A stretch of DNA of 64,000 bases from GCA-2684655 sp045105235 (GTDB lineage: Bacteria; Planctomycetota; UBA1135; UBA2386). The notes beneath the pieces were generated by a model. That model ran no database searches, was not told the origin of the DNA, and was given only the letters and a program-made list of their open reading frames with translations. The position numbers and the translations under genes were made by a program. Shown one piece after another: positions 1 through 12,500 of the stretch (its first letter is position 1; each line of letters begins with the position of its first letter). Location of the stretch: assembly GCA_045105235.1 (NCBI GenBank), contig JBGCDH010000010.1, forward strand, positions 39,876 through 103,875, given 5' to 3'.

Positions 1-744
1 GTCATTGGCGCGGGTGATGGCAGCCAGCGACAGCTCGTCACGGGCGACTCCGGCGCCCGCACCTGCCGCATCCACACCGGCCGCATCGACACCGGCCGCA
101 TCGCTGACGGCCACCTCCACGACGGCCAGATCGACAAGCTGCGGCGGCGCCGAATCTGCGCCACCGACAGCACGCGGCCCGCTCGCGGCCTCCACGGCCA
201 AGAGTTCGACGGCGAGACGGTTGCCGGCCAGGCTCGCCACATTCGCCAGCGCACGCTTCAACTGCTGCTGGCGCGGCTCCGGCGGCGGGCTCTCGAAGCG
301 AGGGTCCACCAACTCGGGCTGCTCGGTGACACCAAAGTAGACGCGGTAGGCTTCGATCACCGCGCGCTCGGCGGCGCTCGACGACGCCAAGCGCTGGGTT
401 GCATCAAAGCAGTGGCGGGCGGCGCGATTGGGCTCGCTGCGCGCCGCGATGGCAAACAGCAGGTGCGGCAATGCGGCCTCCGGCCGGTGTACCTGCAGCT
501 CGCGAATGGCCCGCTTCGCCTCCCAGCTCCAGCCTGCAGCCAGACGACTCAAGGCAAGCTGCTGGCATTGCGTTGCGCTCGGCCGCGGCCGGATGCGCTG
601 CCAGGGAAGGTCCCTGCCAGGATCCTGAGCGGCCAGCTCGGCTGCTCCGACGCCGCCCCCGCAGCCGAGTGCGAGCAAACCGCACGAAACGGCCCGCAAA
701 ACGGCGGCGAATCGAGAACGTGGCTGGCAAGGGTCCGCGCGCAT
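1..744 (-). CDS. TPR-like lipoprotein, partial (runs off left edge)
   Basis: Seen: an open minus-strand frame from ATG at 744 to base 1 (248 codons, no stop), so the 3' end lies outside the window. After a basic start (MRADPCQPRSR) a hydrophobic stretch ends in LLALGCGGG, a good lipobox, predicting a lipid-anchored exported protein. Residues about 60-130 (motif LSRLAAGWSWEAKRAI, then LPHLLFAIAARSEPNRA) resemble the start of a TPR solenoid in which helix pairs alternate with small-residue positions; this is my reading by eye. Near the edge is a 5-residue repeat, AAGVD, encoded by a 15-bp tandem repeat. The gene is divergent from gcvP with about 175 bp between. Function unknown; the TPR assignment is moderate, the lipoprotein assignment good. 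Confidence 0.7.
   Translation of the reverse strand, partial: MRADPCQPRSRFAAVLRAVSCGLLALGCGGGVGAAELAAQDPGRDLPWQRIRPRPSATQCQQLALSRLAAGWSWEAKRAIRELQVHRPEAALPHLLFAIAARSEPNRAARHCFDATQRLASSSAAERAVIEAYRVYFGVTEQPELVDPRFESPPPEPRQQQLKRALANVASLAGNRLAVELLAVEAASGPRAVGGADSAPPQLVDLAVVEVAVSDAAGVDAAGVDAAGAGAGVARDELSLAAITRAND
65..109. repeat. 15-bp tandem repeat, about 3 copies, in-frame in the left-edge lipoprotein
   Basis: The unit gccgcatc(c/g)acaccg occurs twice, followed by a third copy with a changed end. On the minus strand it encodes repeats of GVDAA. It is in frame and probably arose by slippage. Confidence 0.75.
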
Positions 745-751
745 GCGGGCA

Positions 752-757
752 AGTATA
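752..757 (-). promoter_or_regulatory. possible -10 element (TATACT) of the left-edge lipoprotein
   Basis: On the minus strand TATACT lies 7 nt before the ATG at 744. If used, the mRNA would be leaderless or nearly so. No convincing -35 hexamer is seen 17 nt upstream. The rest of the 745-918 divergent region shows no glycine-riboswitch-like structure that I can recognise. Confidence 0.25.
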
Positions 758-918
758 CGAGCCAAACGCGGGCCTGCGGCCGGGCAATCAGATTGTCTGG
801 CCTCGCCAAGAAGCAGAATGTCCTGCGCAAAGCCTCTTCAACCCGACGGCTTGGCGACCTATTGTCCCCGCCCCCGCATCGCCGCTTTGCTGTGGCGACC
901 CGGCCCGAACGGTTGCCC

Positions 919-3795
<2,877 letters not shown>

Positions 3796-3864
3796 CCGCC
3801 GACAGCGGGGCGGCCAGCATTTGGTCGACCCCACGATCGCGCAAACTCGTCTAGAATAAGGGCT

Positions 3865-4851
3865 ATGCTGCACGCCCCCATTCTTCGCGACGCTGCCCCC
3901 GCGGTTTGCACGCTCGCGCTCCTGCTCGCCGCCACGCCTGCGCAAAGCGAAGAGAAACTTGGGGTCGGCAAGGTCTCGGCCGCTCGCTCCGTCTGGCTGC
4001 GCAGCCCGGCCGACACAACCTGCCTTCAGGTCACTGTCGCGCTCGGCAAACGTGTCGCCCGCGGCGAGGTGCTGGCGCAACTGGACCGCCGCGAGGCCGA
4101 ACTCGCGGTCGAACGGACCCAAATCGGCATCGCCGTGGCAGAAGCCAGACGAGAACGCTGCTCGCTCGATCTGCAAACCGCCGAAAGCAAGTCGAGCCTC
4201 GCGGCGCGCGCGCGCAAGATCGCGGTCGAACAGCTGGCCCCGAGCAAGACCTTGCTGGACGGCACGACCGACAAGCTCGCCCGCATCAAGGCCATGCACG
4301 AAGCCGGCACGGTCAGCTCCGAACACTTGATGCAGGCCGAAATCGAGGTGGCTCGCGCCAAGGAAAAGTGGTCGACGGCCGGCGAGGGCGTCAAGGTGCA
4401 GCAGGAGCAGGAGAAGATCGCAGGCTTCGCCAGCCAGCGCAGCCAGCTCGCGGTCAGCATCGCGGAGGCGGACATCGCCCTCGCCCACAACGAGCGAGAA
4501 CGCGCCGAACTCGCGCTGGCAGCCACCACGATTCGCGCTCCGTTTGACGGCGTGGTCGCGGCGGCAGTCGTTGGCGCCGGCACATGGGTGCCCGCGCACG
4601 CCAAGATGCTGCGCATCCTGGAGACGAGTCGCGTTCGGGTCCGCTTCGACGCCGATGCGGGTGTCGCTGCCAAGCTATCGATCGGCGACGAAGTCGTCGT
4701 CCGACACGGCGAACAGCAGGCGCAGGCGACCGTCCGAGCACTTGCACCCGAGGAGACGTCCGGCAAGCGGCACGTCGAAATCGAACTCGCAAACCCAGAC
4801 GGCGCCTGGCTGCCGGGCCGGGACGTGACGATCTACCGCGCCCTGCGCTAA
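3865..4851 (+). CDS. HlyD/RND-type periplasmic adaptor (membrane fusion protein)
   Basis: A 328-residue protein with an N-terminal signal peptide (LALLLAATPAQS, likely cleaved after the AQS). It then shows the usual layout of efflux or secretion adaptors: a half lipoyl/barrel-sandwich strand with VALGKRVARGEVLAQLD (about residues 55-75), a long Glu/Ala/Arg-rich helical hairpin (about 75-215), the second half-motif TTIRAPFDGVVAAAVVGAGTW (about 222-242), and a C-terminal beta-barrel region. Adaptors normally link an inner-membrane transporter to an outer-membrane channel, but no transporter gene is adjacent. The next gene starts 11 bp downstream, so this is probably the first gene of the operon that holds the MoxR system. 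Role there unknown. Confidence 0.85.
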   Translation: MLHAPILRDAAPAVCTLALLLAATPAQSEEKLGVGKVSAARSVWLRSPADTTCLQVTVALGKRVARGEVLAQLDRREAELAVERTQIGIAVAEARRERCSLDLQTAESKSSLAARARKIAVEQLAPSKTLLDGTTDKLARIKAMHEAGTVSSEHLMQAEIEVARAKEKWSTAGEGVKVQQEQEKIAGFASQRSQLAVSIAEADIALAHNERERAELALAATTIRAPFDGVVAAAVVGAGTWVPAHAKMLRILETSRVRVRFDADAGVAAKLSIGDEVVVRHGEQQAQATVRALAPEETSGKRHVEIELANPDGAWLPGRDVTIYRALR

Positions 4852-4862
4852 ACGGTGCTGCC

Positions 4863-5567
4863 GTGTCGACCGAGCCAAGCGAGCTGTACCCACTGTGCCA
4901 GCTGCTCGCCGACATCGAGCGAGACGGCCACGTGCGTGTGCCGGCCCGTTTCGACGCCTGCGAGGATGGACTGCTCGCACGGCTGCGGGCCATCGACGAC
5001 GTCGTCCGCGACGATGGCCCGGCAGACCTGCCCGAACTGAATCTACCGGCCGCCACCTGGGCCGTCCGCCGCCTGCATGCAGCATGTGTCGCCCTCGTGC
5101 ACCGCGACCTTGCCGGCGCGACAACGCTGCAGGAGCAAGTCGCTGCCCCGCTGCCGAGATCCGCGCCGACGCACCCGCGTTCGCGCGCGGCCGCGGCTAC
5201 GCCCTCGCTGGCCGAGCACTACTCCGTCGACCTCGTATTCCGACATCTGCCGCGTCTCTTTGAGCTCACGCGCATGCAATCCGCGACCGACCCGTTGCTC
5301 GAGGCAGTCTATCGCTTGGTTCAGCCATGGCCGCTCTCCGCCATCGGCGTCGGCAAGCCAAAGCACCGCGAGCCAAGCCCCAAAGCGCTTGCACAGATCC
5401 TCGCCGAGCCCTCCTTGCGGTTGTGCTATGTCGACCGCATCCTGGACTATGATGAGGCGTCGGCGCTGTCGCACCCAACCGTCGCCGCCTGCGTGCAGTC
5501 CGCTTTGGGTGAACACAGCGGCGTTGCCTCGGCAACCATCCAGCGCGCCCTTGGTTGGAATCCATGA
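4863..5567 (+). CDS. accessory protein of a MoxR-vWA-beta-propeller ternary system (bpX-type)
   Basis: A 234-residue predicted cytoplasmic protein starting with GTG at 4863, 11 bp after the adaptor gene, and ending in an ATGA overlap with the MoxR gene. It is all-alpha in appearance. Recognisable blocks are LADIERDGHVRVP near the N-terminus, LNLPAATWAVRRLHAAC at about 60-75, and a C-terminal half with YSVDLVFRHLPRLFELTR, WPLSAIGV and LCYVDRIL. From memory these blocks match an uncharacterised protein that accompanies MoxR ATPases in the ternary conflict systems described by Aravind and colleagues (the 'bpX' series); I cannot confirm the family number without a profile search. No catalytic motif is visible. 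It probably acts as an adaptor or substrate-recognition subunit. Confidence 0.6.
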   Translation: MSTEPSELYPLCQLLADIERDGHVRVPARFDACEDGLLARLRAIDDVVRDDGPADLPELNLPAATWAVRRLHAACVALVHRDLAGATTLQEQVAAPLPRSAPTHPRSRAAAATPSLAEHYSVDLVFRHLPRLFELTRMQSATDPLLEAVYRLVQPWPLSAIGVGKPKHREPSPKALAQILAEPSLRLCYVDRILDYDEASALSHPTVAACVQSALGEHSGVASATIQRALGWNP

Positions 5568-6727
5568 CCCGTAGCCAGCAACTCCTCGAACGCGCCTATG
5601 GCGCCGCCATCGACCTGCAGAGGCAGCTGCTCGATCCTCTGCGGGAGACGTTTGTCGGCAAACACGAGGTCGTCGACGTGCTCGGTGTCAGTCTCGTCGC
5701 GGGCGAACACGCATTCTTGCTCGGCCCGCCGGGAACCGCCAAGAGCGCCATCGTCAACGAGATGACGCGCCGACTGGGCGGCAACGTGTTCTCCTACCTG
5801 TTGACGCGGTTCACGGAGCCGAGCGAGCTGTTTGGCCCGTTCGACATCCGGCGGCTGCGCGAAGGCGAGCTGGTCACGAACACCGAAGGCATGCTTCCCG
5901 AAGCCTCGGTCGTGTTCCTCGATGAGCTGCTCAACGCCAACAGCGCGATCCTCAACAGCCTGCTTACGGTGCTCAATGAGCGCATCTTTCGGCGCGGCCG
6001 CGAGACGCGGCGCCTGCCGCTCTGGATGGTTGTCGGCGCCAGCAACCACCTGCCCGAAGACGACGCGCTCGGCGCGCTGTTCGATCGCTTCTTGCTACGC
6101 GTGGTCTGCGACAACGCGCCCGACGACCGCCTGCAGGACGTCCTCGATGCAGGCTGGCAATTTGAGCGCGCCGACCGCGATGCCGCGCAGGCAGGCAACA
6201 GCGTCGACGCGGACTGCCTGCCGAGACTGCACGCGGCGCTGCTCGAAGTCGACCTCACGCCGATGCGAAGCACCTTTGTGAAGCTGGTCGAAGCGATCCG
6301 TCGCATCGGCTTGTCGTTGTCGGATCGACGTGCGGTCAAGCTGCAGCGCGTCATCGCGGCGAGTGCGCTGCTCGCCCAGCGCAGCGAGGCAAACAGCACC
6401 GACCTGTGGGTGCTGCGCCACATCTGGGAATCCGACGAGCAACGGCAGACGCTGCGCAGCCTCGTCGATGACGCGATTGCCAAAGGGTGCGAGCGCGCCG
6501 ACTCCCGGCCACACCCCGCCGCGGTTCGTGCGCAGGCGCCCGACTCCGAAGAACTCGCCCGCGATCTCGAGGCGATCGCAGCGCTCGCCGACGACGAGCC
6601 CGGGACACGTGCCGCCGATCGCTTGCGGGCACTCGCCTCACGGGTCGAGTGGGTGCCAGACGAGCCACAGCGCTCCGAGCTGCAGCAGCGCATCGCCGAA
6701 CTTTGGCGCCAGCTACGGGCCGAGTGA
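5564..6727 (+). CDS. MoxR-family AAA+ ATPase
   Basis: A 387-residue ATPase whose start overlaps the previous stop (ATGA). Seen: Walker A GPPGTAKS at residues 54-61, Walker B VVFLDE at 116-121 followed by the MoxR signature LLNANSAILNSLLTVLNER, and sensor-1 Asn161 in VVGASNHLPED. MoxR ATPases act as remodelling chaperones and nearly always work with a vWA-domain protein. Here the next genes encode ternary-system accessory proteins, including a vWA-like one. The C-terminal portion (about 280-387) is helical and Arg/Ala-rich, as in the lid region of RavA-type members. The next gene starts within its stop codon (TGATG), so all these proteins are probably made in coupled translation. Confidence 0.93.
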   Translation: MTRSQQLLERAYGAAIDLQRQLLDPLRETFVGKHEVVDVLGVSLVAGEHAFLLGPPGTAKSAIVNEMTRRLGGNVFSYLLTRFTEPSELFGPFDIRRLREGELVTNTEGMLPEASVVFLDELLNANSAILNSLLTVLNERIFRRGRETRRLPLWMVVGASNHLPEDDALGALFDRFLLRVVCDNAPDDRLQDVLDAGWQFERADRDAAQAGNSVDADCLPRLHAALLEVDLTPMRSTFVKLVEAIRRIGLSLSDRRAVKLQRVIAASALLAQRSEANSTDLWVLRHIWESDEQRQTLRSLVDDAIAKGCERADSRPHPAAVRAQAPDSEELARDLEAIAALADDEPGTRAADRLRALASRVEWVPDEPQRSELQQRIAELWRQLRAE

Positions 6728-7617
6728 TGCCACGGTCGAAGCACAGCCCGCTCGAACCGATGCGCAAGCCGTCGCACAAGCTACCGGCGGCCCCCACCGA
6801 ACCCGCGGGTCCTTCGTGGTGCCTCTGGCTGCCCGCTGGCCGTGCCGCCGCCGCGTCGGCGCTGCGCGACATCGCCGGGATCGAAGCGCTGTGCCTGCCA
6901 AACGCCATCTGGCTGCGCGGCCAAAGCCTGAGCGCACAGCTCCGCCAGCGGCTCGACGGCATTCCCGACGGCATTCGCTACGACCTTGAGCCAGCGAGCC
7001 GCGACCGGGCCAAGGACGGCCTCGCGCATCGTCTGCGGCTGCCCGGCAAGCGCCTCACCGCTCGCAAGCTACCCATTCCGGGCGCAGGCGAGAGGTGGCA
7101 GCCGCTCGAGGCGGCGAGCCGCCCCGTCCTGCCTCCGACCGCATTGCCCGCCATGGCTGCTGCTTGCGACTCTGGAATCGCCGTCGAGCCGACCCCGCTG
7201 CAGCTTCAACGTTCTCCCCCCACGCGGCCTGCCGCGAGCGGCATCGATCCGGCCGCGCCCAATCTGCTGCGCACGACGCTTGCCGAACTGCACGAGTGGG
7301 TTTCGAAGGCGCCACGAGCGCGCCTGCGCGGGCTTCGCTTCGCAGCCAGCCGAGCTGGTGAAGCGCTTGTGCACGGCCGCCCGCTGCCGCCACTGCCCGG
7401 TTCGGTCTGGTTCGAACAGCACGGCGTAGCGGCGCCGGTGGGCTATTCTTGGCGTCCAAACGCGCCATTCGACCTGCTCGCCGAAAGCCTGGGGCTGAGG
7501 CCGCAAGATCTTGCCGTGTTTTCGGCAGACGGCGCGTGCCTGCGCATTGCCGACAGCGACCTGGTCGCTCTGGGCCGCAGCGCCGTACGCGCAACCCTCG
7601 CGGGGCCATCGGAGTGA
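6727..7617 (+). CDS. MoxR ternary-system accessory protein (bpX-like)
   Basis: A 296-residue protein, with ATG overlapping the MoxR stop by one base. A basic, Pro-rich start is followed by a small alpha/beta region (GPSWCLWLPAG, IEALCLPNAIWLRG) and a Pro-rich linker. The C-terminal module (about 185-290) reads RLRGLRFAAS, LVHGRPLPPLPG, APVGYSWRP and, near the end, RSAVRATL. The PLPPLPG / APVGYSW / SAVR pattern is one I associate with proteins found only beside MoxR and vWA genes in ternary conflict systems. No enzymatic motif is visible. Inference: a scaffold or regulator that joins the ATPase to the beta-propeller protein. It ends in a GTGA overlap with the next gene. Confidence 0.55.
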   Translation: MPRSKHSPLEPMRKPSHKLPAAPTEPAGPSWCLWLPAGRAAAASALRDIAGIEALCLPNAIWLRGQSLSAQLRQRLDGIPDGIRYDLEPASRDRAKDGLAHRLRLPGKRLTARKLPIPGAGERWQPLEAASRPVLPPTALPAMAAACDSGIAVEPTPLQLQRSPPTRPAASGIDPAAPNLLRTTLAELHEWVSKAPRARLRGLRFAASRAGEALVHGRPLPPLPGSVWFEQHGVAAPVGYSWRPNAPFDLLAESLGLRPQDLAVFSADGACLRIADSDLVALGRSAVRATLAGPSE

Positions 7618-9545
7618 GCCACTCGCTGCCATCCGTCGCCGAGTGTGCACGCATGTATCTGGCGCCGCCCATGGATACCTACTGGCGCTGGAGCCCCGAC
7701 GGCAATGCCGTGGAGTGGATTGCCAATGGCACGACCATTCTGTTGCGCGAAGAGCTGCTCGCCTATGTGCAGCACCGCTGCGACGGACACCAGGGCCTGC
7801 CGCCGATGCAGGCCCTCGTGCTGCTGGCTGCGACCTTGCGCGACCGCATTCGCACAGCCGCGAAGCTGCACCTCATGCAGCTCCCAGAATTCGACTCGCT
7901 ACGGCACGTGCTACGCGAGCACCCAACAGCCAAACTGCTGCTCTACGACCACATGCTGCAGCGTCAGCGGCACGCTAGCGCTGCCTTTGCCGCCAACGTC
8001 CTGCGGGCCCTCGCCGCTCCGCTACCCAGCGAACTGCTGGCGCGACGCGAAACCCAGAAGCTCGACCTTAAGACGCTGGCCGACGACCTCGCGATGATGC
8101 GTCTCACGATGGACGATGAGCGCCTGATGCGCTCGGCGCTGCTCGGGGCCGAGCAGCTACCCGACGCGACGGAGCTGACGCCAAGCCCCGCCGCATCGCC
8201 GGAACTCGGCGACAGCGACGGGGAACTGCAGGCGTTCGCCGGACTGGTGCGCGGCGTGTTGACCGCCTTTCGCCTGCCGCGAACGCTTCACGACGCTTCA
8301 GACTACGCCTCCCTGGGCGGCATTGCGGGCCTGACCAACCGAGGCGATCTCGACCGACTGGCGTTCGCGGAACTCGCCCATGACGACGAGACGCTGGCTG
8401 TTCGCATTGCCAGCAAAGAGGCCATCTATGTCGATCGCGAACCGCCGCCAGCACCGCCCAGCGTGCATCGCCGGATCTTGGTCGACACCGGGATTCGCAT
8501 GTGGGGCACGCCGCGCGTGCTGGCAACCGCCATTGCAACCGCTCTCGTCCGGCAGGCAGACGCCGCGACGGACGGTGCGCCAACAGCGTCCAAACGTCCG
8601 GCTGTGCAGGTCACGTGCTTTCGCAGCGAACGGGCTCGCTTGACCAAGATCGACCTTAGAGACCGCGACCAGCTCCTGGCCCAGCTGCGGCACCTGGACA
8701 CCCGGCTCGACTGCCGCGAGGCCCTCCCCGAGTTCCTGCAGGAATCGGGTTCTGCCGCAGCCAAGACGCCGGCCGAGGACATTGTCATCGGTCACCAGCT
8801 GACGATACACGACCCGGGTATCCAGGTTCTTCTTCGCAGCCGAGGTGCGACCAGGAGGTTCGCATTCGACGTCGCGGCCAACGGCCATGTGCGCCTGTGG
8901 CAGGTAGGTCCGCGCGGCTGCAAACTGCTGCGCGAAGCGGTGCTGACAACCGATGTCGCCGCACCTGCGACTCCGCAAAAAGAGTCTGCATCGACGGCGC
9001 CCGGTCACTCCATACCGGGCTACGCGCTGGCCGTCGAGCAGCTCGCCAGTACCGCAAAGACCAGACCGATGGCCGCGACGGAGCTCCTGGTTGGACCGCA
9101 GGTGATCGGCATCACGACCCGCAGGGGCATCCACCTGGGCATTGGTGCGAGCCACCGCGGCAGCGCGGCCCTCCAACGGCTGCGGCACCGGTTTCGCCGT
9201 TACCCGCTTGTGCCGCACTTCGAGCCACAGTGGCCGCAGGCGCGACCGCCCACGAATGCCACGAAAGCGCCGATCGTCGAGATTCGCTTTCGCGGCCATT
9301 CGGACGGCATTCATGCGGCCTGGGACGGCTATCGCATGCTGTTCGCAACAACACCTGCCGACGCTTCCGAAGGCTCTACGCCCATTCTTGCCGTGAGCAT
9401 CCGCGCCCACGGTGGGTGCGTCGGCTATTGCTTTGATTCCGGCCACACCCTCCGCGGCGAGCGCCTTGTGGCTCGCCTCGCCACGCTGGCCGAGATGGCC
9501 TTTCGGGACGACTCTCTTGTTGAGGACCACTCCGTCGATGGCTGA
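7614..9545 (+). CDS. vWA-like ternary-system protein with degenerate MIDAS
   Basis: A 643-residue protein. The GTG start at 7614 gives the GTGA overlap typical of this operon; a later in-frame ATG at 7653 is possible. The N-terminal 200 residues are helical (MQALVLLAATLRDRI, LLLYDHMLQRQRHA). A vWA-like core follows: beta-1 RRILVDTGIRMWGTPR (Asp291-Thr-Gly-Ile-Arg295 where active vWA domains have D-x-S-x-S), then a helix (VLATAIATALV), then later strands EDIVIGHQLTI and RFAFDVAANGHVRLWQVG. The C-terminal third is beta-rich. vWA proteins bind a metal through the MIDAS Ser/Thr residues. Here Gly and Arg replace both serines, so metal-dependent binding is probably lost and the fold may serve for protein contacts. 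It overlaps the next gene by 8 bp. Confidence 0.65.
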   Translation: MSHSLPSVAECARMYLAPPMDTYWRWSPDGNAVEWIANGTTILLREELLAYVQHRCDGHQGLPPMQALVLLAATLRDRIRTAAKLHLMQLPEFDSLRHVLREHPTAKLLLYDHMLQRQRHASAAFAANVLRALAAPLPSELLARRETQKLDLKTLADDLAMMRLTMDDERLMRSALLGAEQLPDATELTPSPAASPELGDSDGELQAFAGLVRGVLTAFRLPRTLHDASDYASLGGIAGLTNRGDLDRLAFAELAHDDETLAVRIASKEAIYVDREPPPAPPSVHRRILVDTGIRMWGTPRVLATAIATALVRQADAATDGAPTASKRPAVQVTCFRSERARLTKIDLRDRDQLLAQLRHLDTRLDCREALPEFLQESGSAAAKTPAEDIVIGHQLTIHDPGIQVLLRSRGATRRFAFDVAANGHVRLWQVGPRGCKLLREAVLTTDVAAPATPQKESASTAPGHSIPGYALAVEQLASTAKTRPMAATELLVGPQVIGITTRRGIHLGIGASHRGSAALQRLRHRFRRYPLVPHFEPQWPQARPPTNATKAPIVEIRFRGHSDGIHAAWDGYRMLFATTPADASEGSTPILAVSIRAHGGCVGYCFDSGHTLRGERLVARLATLAEMAFRDDSLVEDHSVDG

Positions 9546-12500
9546 TCGCGAAGAGCCGGCTGCGCCGTTGCGCCAAGCCCTCCAGCTGGTCCGCAAGACT
9601 CCAGGCGATCGCAAGCGCCGGGGCAATGGCGACGCGCAAGAACCCGTGGAGCATGCAACGGCTTGGTGGGTGCCCGGTGCAGATCCCAAGGCGTGGCTGG
9701 CAGCAGCCGTCGATTTGCAGCTACCTTGGCGAGAGATCGTCGTGCTGCGAATGCCGTATTCACGCCGCAATCCCGCGGTTCGCGGAGCGCTGCTGGCGTG
9801 GCGTCGCGCTGGCCCGCAAACGACGCAGCCAGAAGCCGCACGGCGTAGCCAGCGGCCATTGCTCGACTACGTGTGCCGAGCGGGCGGCGTCTATCTGCCA
9901 AGTTCCGCCGAGCTGCACCCGCCCACGACAGACGACGAATTGCGCCGGTTGGCCGCGGATCGCCTCCTGGTCTTTGACGCCACTGCGGGCCTCGTTGCGT
10001 TTGACGCCGATGACGTAGCGACGCTGGCCCAACTCGTGACCCCGGCTTCGCAGAACCACGCGCCGCCGCCGGCAACAAGCGCGCGATGGTCGTGCGCGCA
10101 TCCTGGCACCTTCGCCGAACACCGGCTGCAGTCCGTGCGCCCGTCCGAGCTGCTGGACCTTGATTCGTTCTTTCGCGCCGCGTCGGCGAGCATCGGCAGC
10201 GAATCGCCGCGCAAGCTCTCCTCAAGATCGCCCGGCACGCCCGAGACCTCGATTCCGTCGAAGCGGCTGCCGCCCCGTCCGGGGCTGCGCGGGGCCCTGT
10301 CCAAAGGCATGGCCCGGTTCGTGCTCGGCATAACGAAGCACGCGCCACGCAACGCGGACAAGCCAACGTGGATCGATCGAGTCGAGCGATGGGCACTGGC
10401 CAAGCTCGAAGCGCACCGCGCCGGATTCCGGGCGCGCGACGAAGCCAAACGCCGCCGCGAGATCGAACGGCTGCTGCAGCTACTCGCCGACAATCCGGGG
10501 GAAGGCCTGCGCTATGCGCTGCCGCTTGCGGGAGCCCACCCGACCCGCGGCTTGTCCCAGGGCGCAGACTCGCTCCACCGCGGCGACGCCGACTATCGCT
10601 ACAGCAAGCTGAATCGATCCGCGAGCGCGGATCCATGGGATGTTTCGTTGGCACAGCGAACGCAGCTGCAAGCGCACTATCGGCACTTGGCCAACAGCGA
10701 GGCCACGACAGGCCGCCATCGGCGCGCGGCCTACATCCTCGCGCACCTGCTCGGCGATTTGCGATCTGCGGCCAAGGTGCTGGCCGAGGGCGCCCACCAC
10801 CGAGAAGCTGCCCAGCTCTACCTGGATTCACTCGGCGACCACGCGGCGGCCGCCAAGTGCCTCGCCGCCGGCGGCTGGCTGGCAGAAGCTGCCCAGCTCG
10901 AATCGGATCGCGAACAGTGGCGCAATGCCGGCGACCTCTACCTACTGGACGGCGACCGCAATCGAGCCGATGCGCTGTACAAACGCGCCTACGAACTTCT
11001 ACTGGCGACACAGAAGCCTCTCGACGCGGCCCTGCTTCGCGCCGAACGTCTGCGCCAGCCGCACGCGGCGCTCGCGAACCTCAATACGCTGCAGGAACAG
11101 CGCCCAGCCGATGCCAAGGTGTACGCCGCACGCCTGGCGCTGGCGCATCGCCTGGGCGAGGATCAGCAGCTCGCCGGCATGCTGCAGGAACATCCGATGC
11201 CGGCCGTCGCCCGTTCGTTTTTCGGTCGATTCGCCGCCGCAATCAGCTTGCTCGCCATACGCATGCCGGAAAGCTCGCTCCGCGAACAGGCCCACGATCG
11301 TGTGCGACAGCTGACGGCGCGGACTGCGAAGAGCGGAGACACCACGCGCAGCGATATCGAGCACGGCCTCGCCGCCATGCTCCGATCGCTGCCGAACGAC
11401 CCGGCGCTACGGCGCGACGTTCAGCTCTTTCGGCAAAAGCGACGCAAGCAAGACTCCGGTTCCACGGCCGCGAGCACGGATCACCACGATCTGCACGGGC
11501 CGCTGCGCCTCCAGCGACAGCGCGCCCAGATCGTGGCCGGCCCCAGCGCGCGACTCGCCGCCGCCAACACGGATTGCATTCTGGTGCTTTCTGCGAAACG
11601 TCCCGCACAGGCCGTGTCCATCCCCTGGTTCCAGGCGCAACCAGGGAGATCATCCAGACCAGGTGGCGCTTCGAAAGAAGAAGCCCTCATGCAGGCAGGT
11701 CTACCTCACTGGCAAGACGATGGCAGCGTCATCGCAGAGCTACGAGGCGGCCGGCGCGACAACCTTTTCTGGCTCTCCACATCGCCGCTTGCACCGGAGT
11801 CCGATGCGGCTCCCGGAGAGGGAATGGCACCGGCTGTTTGCCTGACACTCGCCAACGCCGGACACGGCTATCAGCCTGTGATGGAACAACGGCGTGAAGC
11901 TTGGGTCGCCAGCGACTACACGGGCGAGGGCGACTTTGTCTCGCTCCGCTACGTCGAAGACAGCGTCGTGTTTGAGCGGCAGCGCAGCGACGGTTCGCGA
12001 AGCCGCACGGAAGTGATCCCGGGCCTGACGGCCGGCGAAGAAACCATCTTTCTCGCCGCAGCTTGCGACCGCGTCGTGGTCGCCTGCGGGCGATCCGTTC
12101 TCGTGCGGGATGAGCAGCGCTGGATCCTGTTCGAGGCCGCCTCGGCGATCACGTCGATTGCGCGACCCAACACGGCTAGCGACTCCGGTGTGATCCTCGC
12201 GATGCAGCAAGGCCTTCATGTCCTACACGTCGACGGCATCGCGCACGCGCACAGCGGGCAGGGTTTGGAGCTGCTCGCTGCAGAGCTGGTCGCCCCCACC
12301 GTCGGCTGGACAGGCCACATCGTGCTTGCCATCGACAGCGAGCACATCTGGCTTGCACACTGTGTTGCTGGGGAGGCGGGCAACCCTGGGCGCACGCAGG
12401 CGCGCGGCCAGGTGCTAGCAGCCTACACATCCGGCCAGCCGCGCAAGATCTTGACCGGCCCCGAAGCTCGCAGCGTCGCGTTCGTCTTCGACCAGCTCGT

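Noticed and set aside
412..918. Upstream extension of gcvP and other frames in this span
   Set aside because: The extension overlaps the divergent lipoprotein gene, has no family match, and the conserved GcvP starts at 919.
745..918. Glycine riboswitch ahead of gcvP
   Set aside because: No tandem aptamer-like pairing or conserved core could be found by eye.
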